64,000 bases of DNA from Oceaniovalibus sp. ACAM 378. Its GTDB lineage: Bacteria; Pseudomonadota; Alphaproteobacteria; Rhodobacterales; Rhodobacteraceae. The position numbers and the translations under genes were made by a program. The notes under the pieces were generated by a model that saw nothing but the letters and a program-made list of their open reading frames with translations, was not told where the DNA came from and made no database searches. Positions within the stretch are counted from its first letter, which is position 1, and each line of letters opens with the position of its first letter. Shown piece by piece: positions 35,395 to 43,780 of this stretch. The stretch lies in contig NZ_VSJK01000002.1 in the NCBI RefSeq assembly GCF_008085915.1, positions 1 to 64,000 of the forward strand, written 5' to 3'.

Positions 35395-36984
35395 TCAAAA
35401 ACCGGCAGCTTGTCCATCTTTGCGCGGATCCGATCCTGCGGCATAGCCACCCCCGGGAAGTCGCTGGACAAGCTGCGCACCGCCAAATCCAAATGCATTA
35501 TCCGGAGCATCGACCTGAACCTTGTGGCCAAGGTGCTTTAGCCCGTCGATAAGCTTTGCCGCCATGGTCGGTTCGCAAGCGAGTTCCAATCCTGCAAGTA
35601 TCCGCCAGCGAGGCGCATCTGCGGCGGTCTGGGGGTCTTGGTTCCACAGTTGCGTGCGCAGCAAAAGCTGCAGATGGCCCTGCGCCTGAATTGGACCGCC
35701 CATCATGCCAAAGGCCATCAGCGGTGCGCCATTCTTCATCGCAAAGCCTGGAATAATCGTATGGAAAGGTCGTTTGCCCGGTGCAACCTGATTGGGATGA
35801 CCCTGTTCGGTCGTAAAGCCGAAGCCACGGTTCTGCATCGAAATCCCGGTCCCCGGCACGACGACGCCCGAGCCAAACCCGGAGTAATTTGACTGGATGA
35901 AGCTGATCATCATCCCTGACGCATCGCCGACATTCAACAACACAGTGCCACCCAATTTGGGCGCACCCGCACCGAAATCCTGCGCATGATCCAGCTCGAT
36001 CAGGGCCGCGCGGGATTTCAGATAGGCCGGATCCAGCAAGACAGTTTCGCCGACGTCACCCATGTGGTCCCGGTCGGATACAAAGGCATAGAGGTCACGA
36101 TACGCGAGCTTGATAGCCTCGATTTGCAGGTGAATGGCGGTAAGATCGTCTGGTCCGTGATCGCGAATGGATGTGTGCTGCAACATGCCAAGTGCCATCA
36201 GCGCGGCGATGCCTTGTCCGTTCGGCGGGATCTCATGCAGCTCAACATCGTCAAAAGTCTGGCTGATTGTACCGCACCAATCGTTGCGATGGGCGGCAAG
36301 GTCATCCGCCGTCATTGCACCACCGTGGGCCTTTGCAAAAGCCGCTATCTTCTGCGCAATCTCGCCTTCGTAAAAGGCGCGACCCTTGGTTTCGGCAATG
36401 GCACGCAGGGTGCGCGCAGCACCGGGATTGCGGAATCGCTCACCAGCTTTTGGGGCACGCCCGTCGGGCATGAAAGTTTCCGCAAATCCGGGTTGGTCTT
36501 TCAGCACGGCCGCGCCCTTTGCCCAGGCAGCACCGACCACGGGCGACACGATAAAGCCTTCTTCGGCATACCGAATAGCTGGGGCCAGTACAGTCGCGAG
36601 TCCCAACTTGCCAAATCTTTCGGACAGTTCGACCCATGCGCTGACCGCTCCAGGGACAGTCACCGCGTCCCAGCCATGCTGCGGCATGCCGCCGGAAAAG
36701 CGCTCGGGCGTCCATGCGGCGGGCGCACGGCCTGACGCATTTAACCCGTGCAGCTCCTTGCCATCCCACAAGATACAGAAGGCATCCGAGCCTAGTCCGC
36801 AGCCTGTCGGTTCTACAATGGTCAAGGTCGCGGCGGTTGCGATCGCTGCATCGACTGCATTGCCGCCCTGTTGTAAAATCGTAAGTCCGGCTTGCGTGGC
36901 CAAAGGCTGTGAAGTCGCAACGATATTCTCTGCAAGAACCGGCGAGCGCCGCGAGGGGTAGACAGGATCATGACGCAGGTGCAT
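35395..36984 (-). CDS. ggt: Gamma-glutamyltransferase
   Basis: A 529-residue Ntn-hydrolase that transfers or hydrolyses gamma-glutamyl groups of glutathione and related compounds. The N-terminal block is VATSQPLATQAGLTILQQGGNAVDAAIATAATLTIVEPTGCGLGSDAF in overlapping segments. The autoprocessing nucleophile threonine is in KLGGTVLLNVGD, followed by SNYSGFGSGVVVPGTGISMQNRG. I see no classical signal peptide, so a cytoplasmic role is possible. Its start overlaps the 3' end of the upstream tctA by 17 bases, placing it in the Tct operon. Confidence 0.92.
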   Translation of the reverse strand: MHLRHDPVYPSRRSPVLAENIVATSQPLATQAGLTILQQGGNAVDAAIATAATLTIVEPTGCGLGSDAFCILWDGKELHGLNASGRAPAAWTPERFSGGMPQHGWDAVTVPGAVSAWVELSERFGKLGLATVLAPAIRYAEEGFIVSPVVGAAWAKGAAVLKDQPGFAETFMPDGRAPKAGERFRNPGAARTLRAIAETKGRAFYEGEIAQKIAAFAKAHGGAMTADDLAAHRNDWCGTISQTFDDVELHEIPPNGQGIAALMALGMLQHTSIRDHGPDDLTAIHLQIEAIKLAYRDLYAFVSDRDHMGDVGETVLLDPAYLKSRAALIELDHAQDFGAGAPKLGGTVLLNVGDASGMMISFIQSNYSGFGSGVVVPGTGISMQNRGFGFTTEQGHPNQVAPGKRPFHTIIPGFAMKNGAPLMAFGMMGGPIQAQGHLQLLLRTQLWNQDPQTAADAPRWRILAGLELACEPTMAAKLIDGLKHLGHKVQVDAPDNAFGFGGAQLVQRLPGGGYAAGSDPRKDGQAAGF

Positions 36985-38485
36985 CGGATTCTCTTTCTGT
37001 AGTTTTGCGACTTTTCAAATGGGTTCGGATCGCCCAGACGATGGAAACCAATGCGGCAATCAGGAATATCAGGCTGATAGGGCGGGTGAAGAAGAGACTC
37101 GGGTCAGAATCGGTCATCAGCGCACGGCGCAGGTTGGTCTCCGCGATCGGCCCCAAGATAACGCCGAGCACCAGCGGCGCCAAAGAATAGTTGAGCGCGC
37201 GCATCGCATAGCCTGCAATGCCGATAAATATCAGCAAGTACAAATCCGTCACGCGGTTATTCAGCGCGAACGTTCCCACGACACAGCAGGTCATCACGAC
37301 CGGCACGATCAGCCATTTCGGCACCTCGGTCACACGCAGAAACAACCGCATGGAACACACCGATACAAAGAGCATCATGAAGGCCGACACGACCATGGCG
37401 ATAAACATTCCATAGACCAAATCTGCGTGATCGAGGATCAATCTTGGCCCGATAGCGATCCCGTGCACCATCAGCGAGGCCATCAGGATCGCATCAACCG
37501 CCGAGCCCGGAATGCCGAGGCTGATCATCGGGATCAATCCTCCACCCGCCGTGGCCGAGTTGCCCGCCTCGGAGGCTACGATGCCATCCGGTTCGCCCTG
37601 GCCGAAATTCTCGGGATGTTTCGAGGCTCGTTTTGCCTGATCATAGGCCACCAGGTTGGCGATTGACCCGCCGGCCCCCGGAAGCGCGCCGATCAGGACA
37701 CCCACCAGCGACGAGCGCAACAGGTTCACCGGCCGCATCAGGACCTCTTTCATCACCTTCCACGTTTGGAAGTCGACTGTGCCTGTTACAAGCGCATTGC
37801 CCGAACGCACGCTGTCGGCATCCTCAACCTCGGACACCAGTTGTGAAATAGCGAACACGCCGATCAGCACGACAAGAAAGGGCAATCCCGTCTGTAACAA
37901 CTCGATCCCGAAATCAAAGCGCAGGCGGCCCAACATCGGATCTGTTCCAACAGTCGAAATCGCAAGACCAATGAGCCCCGCAAGCATGCCGCGAATAACA
38001 GAGGAACCAACGAGGCTTGCAACAATCGTCAGGGCGAAGACAATCAGTGAAAAATATTCCCACGGTCCCAAACGCACGGCAAACAGCGCAAGCGGTGGCG
38101 CAGCAAAGATAAGAACGATTGTAGAGATTATTGTCCCGAAAAATGACGCCCAAACCCCGAGCGAGAGCGCCCGTCCCGGTTCACCGTTGCGGGCCATCGG
38201 AAAGGCATCAAACGTCGTCGCGACAGATGATGGCGTGCCGGGAATTCCCAGAAGAGCCGCTGAAATCAGCCCTCCGGTATAGCCGCCAACATACACTGAA
38301 AGCATGACCGCGATGCCCTGCAACGGTTCCATGGAGAACGTCAGCGGCAACGTCAGAATAATCGCCATAGTCACAGTAAAGCCGGGAACGGCGGCGGCCA
38401 CGATCCCTGCAATAGAACCAAGAAGCATGAAAATCAGCGTCGTGAAGGTGAAAATCTGCGCCGCACCGGATAGAAAATCAGCCAT
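36968..38485 (-). CDS. tctA: Tripartite tricarboxylate transporter permease TctA
   Basis: A 505-residue large membrane subunit with about twelve hydrophobic segments. TctA signatures are AAVPGFTVTMAIILTLPLTF, GLISAALLGIPGTPSSVATTFDAFPMARNG, LIGALPGAGGSIANLVAYDQAKR and VASEAGNSATAGGGLIPMISLGIPGSA. Start 38485 lies two bases after the tctB stop; the longer open frame overlaps tctB. It transports carboxylates with the help of a periplasmic TctC protein and ion gradients. Confidence 0.93.
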   Translation of the reverse strand: MADFLSGAAQIFTFTTLIFMLLGSIAGIVAAAVPGFTVTMAIILTLPLTFSMEPLQGIAVMLSVYVGGYTGGLISAALLGIPGTPSSVATTFDAFPMARNGEPGRALSLGVWASFFGTIISTIVLIFAAPPLALFAVRLGPWEYFSLIVFALTIVASLVGSSVIRGMLAGLIGLAISTVGTDPMLGRLRFDFGIELLQTGLPFLVVLIGVFAISQLVSEVEDADSVRSGNALVTGTVDFQTWKVMKEVLMRPVNLLRSSLVGVLIGALPGAGGSIANLVAYDQAKRASKHPENFGQGEPDGIVASEAGNSATAGGGLIPMISLGIPGSAVDAILMASLMVHGIAIGPRLILDHADLVYGMFIAMVVSAFMMLFVSVCSMRLFLRVTEVPKWLIVPVVMTCCVVGTFALNNRVTDLYLLIFIGIAGYAMRALNYSLAPLVLGVILGPIAETNLRRALMTDSDPSLFFTRPISLIFLIAALVSIVWAIRTHLKSRKTTERESDAPAS

Positions 38486-38486
38486 T

Positions 38487-39002
38487 TCACAAGACTCCGC
38501 GAGGCAGAAATACCGTAAACACCTCGGCAAAAAGCCAGTTCAAGCCGAATGAAAACACCAGCGCGACAATGACGGCCACGATCATGGATTTCGGGCGGCG
38601 CGGCATCAAGATCAGTTGCAGCCCAAACAGGAACACAAAGCTCGCGATGGAAAAGCCAAGGACCGGAATGGCCAGCAGATAGGCGGTCAGCGCCGCGAGA
38701 CTGATAAACACCAAGTAGCGGCGTCGCGCCCAAGCCACCGTTTGTCTGCCAAAATCCCCATAGGTCGAGCGTGGTATTTTCCGAACCGCGTCGATGATGG
38801 CCATCCCGGAAACAATGATCATCACACCAAAGACGATCTTTGGAAAAGCGCCCGCCCCAAGTTTTTCAAACCGGGAAGCGGGAATAGCGTTTGCGGTGAA
38901 AAACAAGCCGACCGAAGCGAGTAAGAGAAGCAGATAGCTGATCAGGCGGGCGATTTCGCCCGCCTCCCGTACCTCTTTCATTGCAGGATCGGTGTCCTTC
39001 AC
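38487..39002 (-). CDS. tctB: Tripartite tricarboxylate transporter TctB subunit
   Basis: A 171-residue small membrane subunit with four hydrophobic segments (LISYLLLLLASVGLFFTANAI, GAFPKIVFGVMIIVSGMAII, YLVFISLAALTAYLLAIPVLGFSIASFVFLF in parts, and MIVAVIVALVFSFGLNWLF). Start 39002 overlaps the tctC stop by four bases. TctB is poorly conserved, and identification relies on topology and its place between TctC and TctA. Confidence 0.88.
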   Translation of the reverse strand: MKDTDPAMKEVREAGEIARLISYLLLLLASVGLFFTANAIPASRFEKLGAGAFPKIVFGVMIIVSGMAIIDAVRKIPRSTYGDFGRQTVAWARRRYLVFISLAALTAYLLAIPVLGFSIASFVFLFGLQLILMPRRPKSMIVAVIVALVFSFGLNWLFAEVFTVFLPRGVL

Positions 39003-39946
39003 TCTGCGAGAACCGATGAGAGCGATTTGACCGTCGCATCAAGCTTGGTGAGGTATGCCCGATACGCGTCCTGACCGCGGAAATCGACATCAGCACCGGA
39101 GTTGTTGGTCTGTTCGACATAGTTCGGGTCTTGCGACAGCTTTTCAAACGCGGCTTCAAGTGTGTCGCGGACCTCTTGTGGGACACCCTTGGGCGTAACG
39201 ATGCCACGGGTGACGCTGAGCTCCAGATCGTGACCAAACTCGGTGAAGGTCGGCACATCCGGCGTTGCTGCAAGACGTTCTACAGAGCCAGCCGCGAGAA
39301 ACGTCAGGTCTCCGTTATCTACGAATTCCTTGGCAGAGCTGACATCGCCGATCGCAATATCAAGATTTCCGCCGACCAACGCACGGATCCGTTCCCCGGT
39401 ACCTTCATAACCGACATATTTGAATTGCAGACCAAACGCCTGCTCGATCATCGCGGCATGAAGATGCGGCACCCCGCCCAACGTGACCCCGATCGAAATT
39501 TCGTTGGGATGCGCCTCGGCATAGGTCACGAATTCTTCGAAATTACTGTAATTCTCGCTCGGACCCGCCACAAGATATTGCGGTGAATTCGTCATCAATG
39601 CGATCGTGTCGAAATCATCCCACGCGAGATCTGTGATACCGGTTTCGGTTGCAACCAAGAGGCCTTCGTGGACCTGACTGATGGTGTAACCATCTGCCGC
39701 CCGGCGAGACGCTTCGCGCAGACCCACTGTCCCGCCGACACCGGGTATGTTGATGATCGGCATATCGGCACCAAGGAAAGGCGGTATATTGTTGGCGACC
39801 AACCGCATAAGGATATCCGACCCGCCGCCCGGTGACCAAGGCACAATGAATTCAACGGCTCGTTCAGGGTAGGTTTGGGCGCTGACTGATCCTGCAACAA
39901 GCGTCGCTGCGGTGAAGAGGGCGGCAAAGCCCGTGCGAATTGCCAT
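38999..39946 (-). CDS. tctC: Tripartite tricarboxylate transporter binding protein TctC
   Basis: A 315-residue periplasmic binding protein. The signal peptide is MAIRTGFAALFTAATLVAGSVSAQ. TctC signatures are YPERAVEFIVPWSPGGGSDILMR and NIPGVGGTVGLREASRRAADGYT, and later GGNLDIAIGDVSSAKEF. Start 39946 removes a 14-residue extension of the open frame. First gene of the minus-strand unit tctC-tctB-tctA-ggt-symporter. The ligand is probably a small carboxylate; neighbouring ggt makes glutamate-derived compounds candidates. Confidence 0.92.
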   Translation of the reverse strand: MAIRTGFAALFTAATLVAGSVSAQTYPERAVEFIVPWSPGGGSDILMRLVANNIPPFLGADMPIINIPGVGGTVGLREASRRAADGYTISQVHEGLLVATETGITDLAWDDFDTIALMTNSPQYLVAGPSENYSNFEEFVTYAEAHPNEISIGVTLGGVPHLHAAMIEQAFGLQFKYVGYEGTGERIRALVGGNLDIAIGDVSSAKEFVDNGDLTFLAAGSVERLAATPDVPTFTEFGHDLELSVTRGIVTPKGVPQEVRDTLEAAFEKLSQDPNYVEQTNNSGADVDFRGQDAYRAYLTKLDATVKSLSSVLAE

Positions 39947-40077
39947 GGTGAGGCTCCCTGCGAAAATACAGCGGCTTGATCGCCGCAATTACGTTTGCGC
40001 GCCAAGGCTAACACAAGAATAACCCTGACAAAGTGATTAATTCTGGCTATCTTGTTAAAGCATTCTTACGTTATCGG

Positions 40078-40962
40078 ATGGATACACGCCAACTTGAGAC
40101 CCTACTTGCCATTGCCCGGCACGGAGGCTTTGCGGCAGCGGCAAAAGTCGTCAACCTCACCGCTTCGGCCGTAAGTCAACAGATCTCGGCTCTGGAGGCC
40201 GAGTTGGGCACACAGCTTTTCGATCGCTCTCGCCGCCCGCCAGCACTGACAGCCAAGGGCGCCGAGATGGTGCGCTCTGCCCGTTCGATCCTGCACATTG
40301 TGAGCGAAACCAAGGCGTCCGTCGCCGAGGGACGGATGCGCGGGACGATCGCCTTTGGATCACTGCGCACGGGGGCGAATTCGTTGATGCCCAAGGCGCT
40401 TGCTACCCTGCGCGCGACCTATCCAGACCTGAAATTCCGCCTGCGCGTCGGCATGTCCGAAGAATTGATGAACGAAGTGGTCTCGGGTCGTCTGGACGCG
40501 GCGCTGGTTGCCGACCATGTGGCCGTGCCACCCAGTTTGCGTTGGACGCCGGTGGTGCAAGAACCGCTGATCGTATTGGTCCCGCCAGGCGACCCTGCGC
40601 TGTCGGTCGACGACTTGATCCGTAACGTGCCCTATATCCGCTATCGCACCGAGGTGCCGCTGGCGCGCCAGATTGATACTGAAATGGCACGGATTGGCAC
40701 CCCGCCAAGGCAGGCGGGGTCAGTAAATACAATGGCTGCGCTGGTGGGTTGCGTGCGGGCCGGGCTTGGCTTTGCGGTGATCCCGAAAATCTCGTGCCAA
40801 GATATGATAGCGGCTTCGCTAGATTGGTTTCCCTTCGGCGCGCCACCGATCCACCGAAGGCTCGGGGTCGTACAGCGTGCAACCGCGCGCCGTGAAGAGG
40901 TCTTGGGCGCGATGATCGCTGCGCTCGGCCATCATGGCCGTTCTCACGACGAGGACGGCTAA
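40078..40962 (+). CDS. LysR-family regulator, divergent from tctC
   Basis: A 294-residue LysR protein. The HTH is in residues 1-60 (MDTRQLETLLAIARHGGFAA, LTASAVSQQISALEAELG, LFDRSRRPPALTAKGAE), followed by the effector domain (VGCVRAGLGFAVIPKISC). The 131-base gap to the divergent tctC gene should contain shared operator sites, so it most likely controls the tct-ggt operon. Start 40078 is preferred over 40033 because conserved LysR N-termini begin at MDTRQLE. Confidence 0.88.
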   Translation: MDTRQLETLLAIARHGGFAAAAKVVNLTASAVSQQISALEAELGTQLFDRSRRPPALTAKGAEMVRSARSILHIVSETKASVAEGRMRGTIAFGSLRTGANSLMPKALATLRATYPDLKFRLRVGMSEELMNEVVSGRLDAALVADHVAVPPSLRWTPVVQEPLIVLVPPGDPALSVDDLIRNVPYIRYRTEVPLARQIDTEMARIGTPPRQAGSVNTMAALVGCVRAGLGFAVIPKISCQDMIAASLDWFPFGAPPIHRRLGVVQRATARREEVLGAMIAALGHHGRSHDEDG

Positions 40963-40996
40963 TGTTGAGGCACCTTGAGGATCGTGACTGAACCCC

Positions 40997-41185
40997 GTGA
41001 TCTGTGGAAACTGGGGTGGTCGCCGCGAGATGCCGGGATTTGTGATCGGCAGCCAAGAGGCTGAGCAGATCCGGACGAAATTCCAACGCAAGCTGACCCG
41101 GCGCCTGCGGGGAGCAATGCTGATGATTTCCGACACCGAGGCGGGCATCAAGGCAGACGTCAAGGAGGTGCTGAGTGCAAAGCGC
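40997..41185 (+). mobile_element. IS256/mutator-type transposase fragment
   Basis: The plus-strand frame reads MPGFVIGSQEAEQIRTKF, then KLTRRLRGAMLMISDTEAGI and KADVKEVLSA. This is the catalytic-core segment of IS256-family transposases (GxSEAExFWTxFLRKLxRRGLRGVxLVISDAHEGIKAAVxxVLxA), including the second DDE aspartate in ISD. Nothing before or after it matches, and no terminal inverted repeats are seen. It overlaps the 3' end of glpR on the other strand, so the insertion or its decay may have replaced that gene's tail. Confidence 0.7.
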
Positions 41186-41942
41186 CACTCAACTGGATTT
41201 TGGTCCGCCATAGAGAGCAGTTTTTTTCCAGGGTTTGCGAGACAGGCGCATCGGTGAAGAACGTGTCTATTTCCGCCAGCGACCCGATCCGGGCCGGGGC
41301 CGTGCGCTTGAACTTCGTGTGGTCTGCTATCAGCATGGTATTGCGGGACTGGCGCAGGATCGTCTGGCTGACCCCGACCTCACGTAAATCGAAATCGAGG
41401 ATATCGCCGTCCGCGTCGATCGCGGAGCAGCCGATGACGCCGATGTCGAACTTGAACTGTCGGATCGCGGCTGTTGTGATGTCGCCGGTCAGGCCGCCGT
41501 CCGATTGGCGCAAGGCCCCGCCTGTCACGATCACTTCGCAATCCGGATTGCGCGTCAGGATATTGGCGACGTTCATGTTGTTGGTCACGACCAGCAGGTT
41601 GCGATGATGCAGTAGCTCTGTCGCGACGGCCTCGGTGCTGGTCCCGATGTTCAGAAAGATCGCGCAATCCTCGGGGATCAGCGCAGCGCAGGCCTTGGCC
41701 ATCGCCATCTTGCCCTCGGCGTTCAATCGCCGCCGTTCCTCGTAGGCGATGTTCACCGTACCCGATGGCAGGACTGCGCCGCCATGCACCCGCTCCAGCT
41801 TGCCCACTTCAGCCAGCTCGCTCAGGTCGCGTCGAATGGTCTGCAAGGTGACGCCCAGATGCTCTGCCAGATGTTCGACGGTCACTTTGCCATCGCGCCG
41901 CGCGATGTCGAGAATTTCGGGGAATCGGATGGTTTGCGACAT
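41160..41942 (-). CDS. glpR: DeoR-family repressor GlpR
   Basis: A 260-residue DeoR regulator. The N-terminal helix-turn-helix is in PEILDIARRDGKVTVEHLAE, then LGVTLQTIRRDLSELAEVGK and RVHGGAVLPSG. The sugar-phosphate-isomerase-like effector domain has IFLNIGTSTEAVATEL, VTGGALRQSDGGL, IADHTKFKRTAP and IDTFFTDAP. Divergent from glpD, as in rhizobial glycerol loci, it probably represses glpDSTPQUV until glycerol 3-phosphate accumulates. Start 41942 excludes an AT-rich leader. The last 15 or so residues are antisense to an IS256 fragment and look non-native. Confidence 0.9.
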   Translation of the reverse strand: MSQTIRFPEILDIARRDGKVTVEHLAEHLGVTLQTIRRDLSELAEVGKLERVHGGAVLPSGTVNIAYEERRRLNAEGKMAMAKACAALIPEDCAIFLNIGTSTEAVATELLHHRNLLVVTNNMNVANILTRNPDCEVIVTGGALRQSDGGLTGDITTAAIRQFKFDIGVIGCSAIDADGDILDFDLREVGVSQTILRQSRNTMLIADHTKFKRTAPARIGSLAEIDTFFTDAPVSQTLEKNCSLWRTKIQLSGALHSAPP

Positions 41943-42116
41943 GGGGCGGCGTCCGTAAGTGAAGGTCTGACAAAAACCACGCGACCTGAAAAGGCGACCT
42001 ATGCTGATCCGTGCATGTTCGTTGATACGCGATTGTCCTATATTTGCGTGTGGATTGAGCCACCGCAAGCAAATTATGGTCTAAAATCTGGTGATATCGG
42101 ATAAAATCCTACAAAA

Positions 42117-42149
42117 CGAAAATAACCGAAAGTATTCGCTTTCTTTTCG
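42117..42149. promoter_or_regulatory. Candidate GlpR operator upstream of glpD
   Basis: The 254-base glpR-glpD gap contains CGAAA at 42117 and again at 42127 (spacing 10, one helical turn). GAAAG-TATTCG-CTTTC forms an inverted repeat at 42128-42143 and TTTTCGG follows. DeoR-family repressors often bind short TTTCG/CGAAA repeats. The position, 50 to 80 bases before the glpD start, suits an operator overlapping the promoter. Confidence 0.45.
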
Positions 42150-42196
42150 GAGCAAACTGGCAATATTGTGCCGGAGAAGATTTGGGAGGATCCAGA

Positions 42197-43780
42197 GTGA
42201 GCGACGACACGGACATCCGTGACCTTTTGGTCATTGGTGGCGGCATCAATGGCTGCGGCATCGCACGCGACGCGGCCGGACGTGGCCTGTCGGTGACGTT
42301 GGTCGAGATGTCCGATCTTGCGTCCGCAACCTCCTCTGCGTCGACCAAGCTGTTCCATGGTGGCCTGCGCTATTTGGAATATTTCGAGTTTCGCCTGGTC
42401 CGCGAGGCGCTGATCGAACGCGAGACCCTGCTCCGCGCCATGCCGCATATCAGTTGGCCGATGCGGTTCGTGCTGCCATACCACAAGGAAATGCGGTTTG
42501 AAGGCGACACACCGACGTCCAGACTGATGTCGGTGGTGATGCCATGGATGCGCGGTCGCCGTCCGGCGTGGCTGATCCGGCTGGGCCTGCTGATGTATGA
42601 CACCCTTGGCGGTCGCAAGATCCTGCCGGGGACAAAGACGCTGAACCTGACGAATGCACCCGAGGGTGCGCCGCTGAATGACGCTTTCACCAAGGCTTAT
42701 GAATACAGCGACTGCTGGGTCGAAGATGCGCGCCTTGTCGCGCTGAACGCCCGCGACGCAGCACAGCGCGGGGCGACCGTATTGACCCGGACCAAGGTGG
42801 TGTCCGCCAAGGTCAATAACGGCGTCTGGACCGTCACCCTGCAGGAGGCCACGACAGGGTCCCAAAGCACCGTCCGCGCCCGCATGGTCGTGAACGCCGG
42901 TGGTCCTTGGGTCGGTCAGATCATGCGCCAGCAGATCGGGTCCAACAGTCAGGATGACGTGCGCCTTGTGCGCGGTAGCCATATCGTCACCAAACGCCTG
43001 TTCGATCACGATAAATGCTACTTTTTCCAAGGCACCGACGGTCGCATCATGTTCGCGATTCCATACGAGACTGATTTCACTCTGATTGGGACCACCGATC
43101 AGGAGCACGAGGATCTGACGTCCAAACCGATCTGCACGCCCGAGGAACAGGCCTATATGATCAAATTCGTGAACGCCTATCTTAAGGACCCGATCAGCAG
43201 CGACGACGTCGTATGGACCTATTCCGGCGTCCGCCCGCTTTATGACGAGGGTGCGAGTTCCATTACTGCCGCGACCCGCGACTATACGCTGAAACTGGAC
43301 GACAGTGCGGGTGCGCCGGCCTTGAACGTCTTCGGCGGCAAGATCACGACGTACCGCCGACTGGCGGAAAATGCCCTGGACAAGATCGGCCAGCGTCTGA
43401 ACGTGGCTCAGGGCCCGTGGACCGCCGGCGTCGCGATACCCGGCGGAGATTTTCCGGTGGGCGATGTGGACAAGCTGATCGGTGATCTGCGGCGCGATCA
43501 TGCGTTTCTTGACGGCCGATGGGCGCGCCGCCTGATCCGCGCCTACGGTACGGATGCAAAGCTGATCATGGGCGAGGCGAGAACCGCCGCCGATCTGGGG
43601 CAGGATTTCGGCGCGACCCTGACCGCGGCAGAGGTCGATTGGCTGATGGACCATGAATTCGCCCGCACCGCCGAGGATATCCTTTGGCGTCGGAGTAAGC
43701 TAGGCCTGCGTGATACCGACGCAGTTACCCTTGACGCTTACATGACCGCTCGCCGCCCGCAGCTAAAGGATATCGCATGA
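42197..43780 (+). CDS. glpD: Glycerol-3-phosphate dehydrogenase, FAD-dependent
   Basis: A 527-residue membrane-associated flavoprotein oxidising glycerol 3-phosphate to dihydroxyacetone phosphate with electron transfer to quinone. The FAD dinucleotide motif is LLVIGGGINGCGIARDAAGRG, followed by SSASTKLFHGGLRYLEYFEF and LIGTTDQEHEDL, and the C-terminal DAO_C domain includes RTAEDILWRRSKLGL. GTG 42197 has GGGAGGA six bases upstream and is preferred over the TTG at 42182. Its stop overlaps the glpS start by four bases. First gene of the glycerol operon. Confidence 0.96.
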   Translation: MSDDTDIRDLLVIGGGINGCGIARDAAGRGLSVTLVEMSDLASATSSASTKLFHGGLRYLEYFEFRLVREALIERETLLRAMPHISWPMRFVLPYHKEMRFEGDTPTSRLMSVVMPWMRGRRPAWLIRLGLLMYDTLGGRKILPGTKTLNLTNAPEGAPLNDAFTKAYEYSDCWVEDARLVALNARDAAQRGATVLTRTKVVSAKVNNGVWTVTLQEATTGSQSTVRARMVVNAGGPWVGQIMRQQIGSNSQDDVRLVRGSHIVTKRLFDHDKCYFFQGTDGRIMFAIPYETDFTLIGTTDQEHEDLTSKPICTPEEQAYMIKFVNAYLKDPISSDDVVWTYSGVRPLYDEGASSITAATRDYTLKLDDSAGAPALNVFGGKITTYRRLAENALDKIGQRLNVAQGPWTAGVAIPGGDFPVGDVDKLIGDLRRDHAFLDGRWARRLIRAYGTDAKLIMGEARTAADLGQDFGATLTAAEVDWLMDHEFARTAEDILWRRSKLGLRDTDAVTLDAYMTARRPQLKDIA

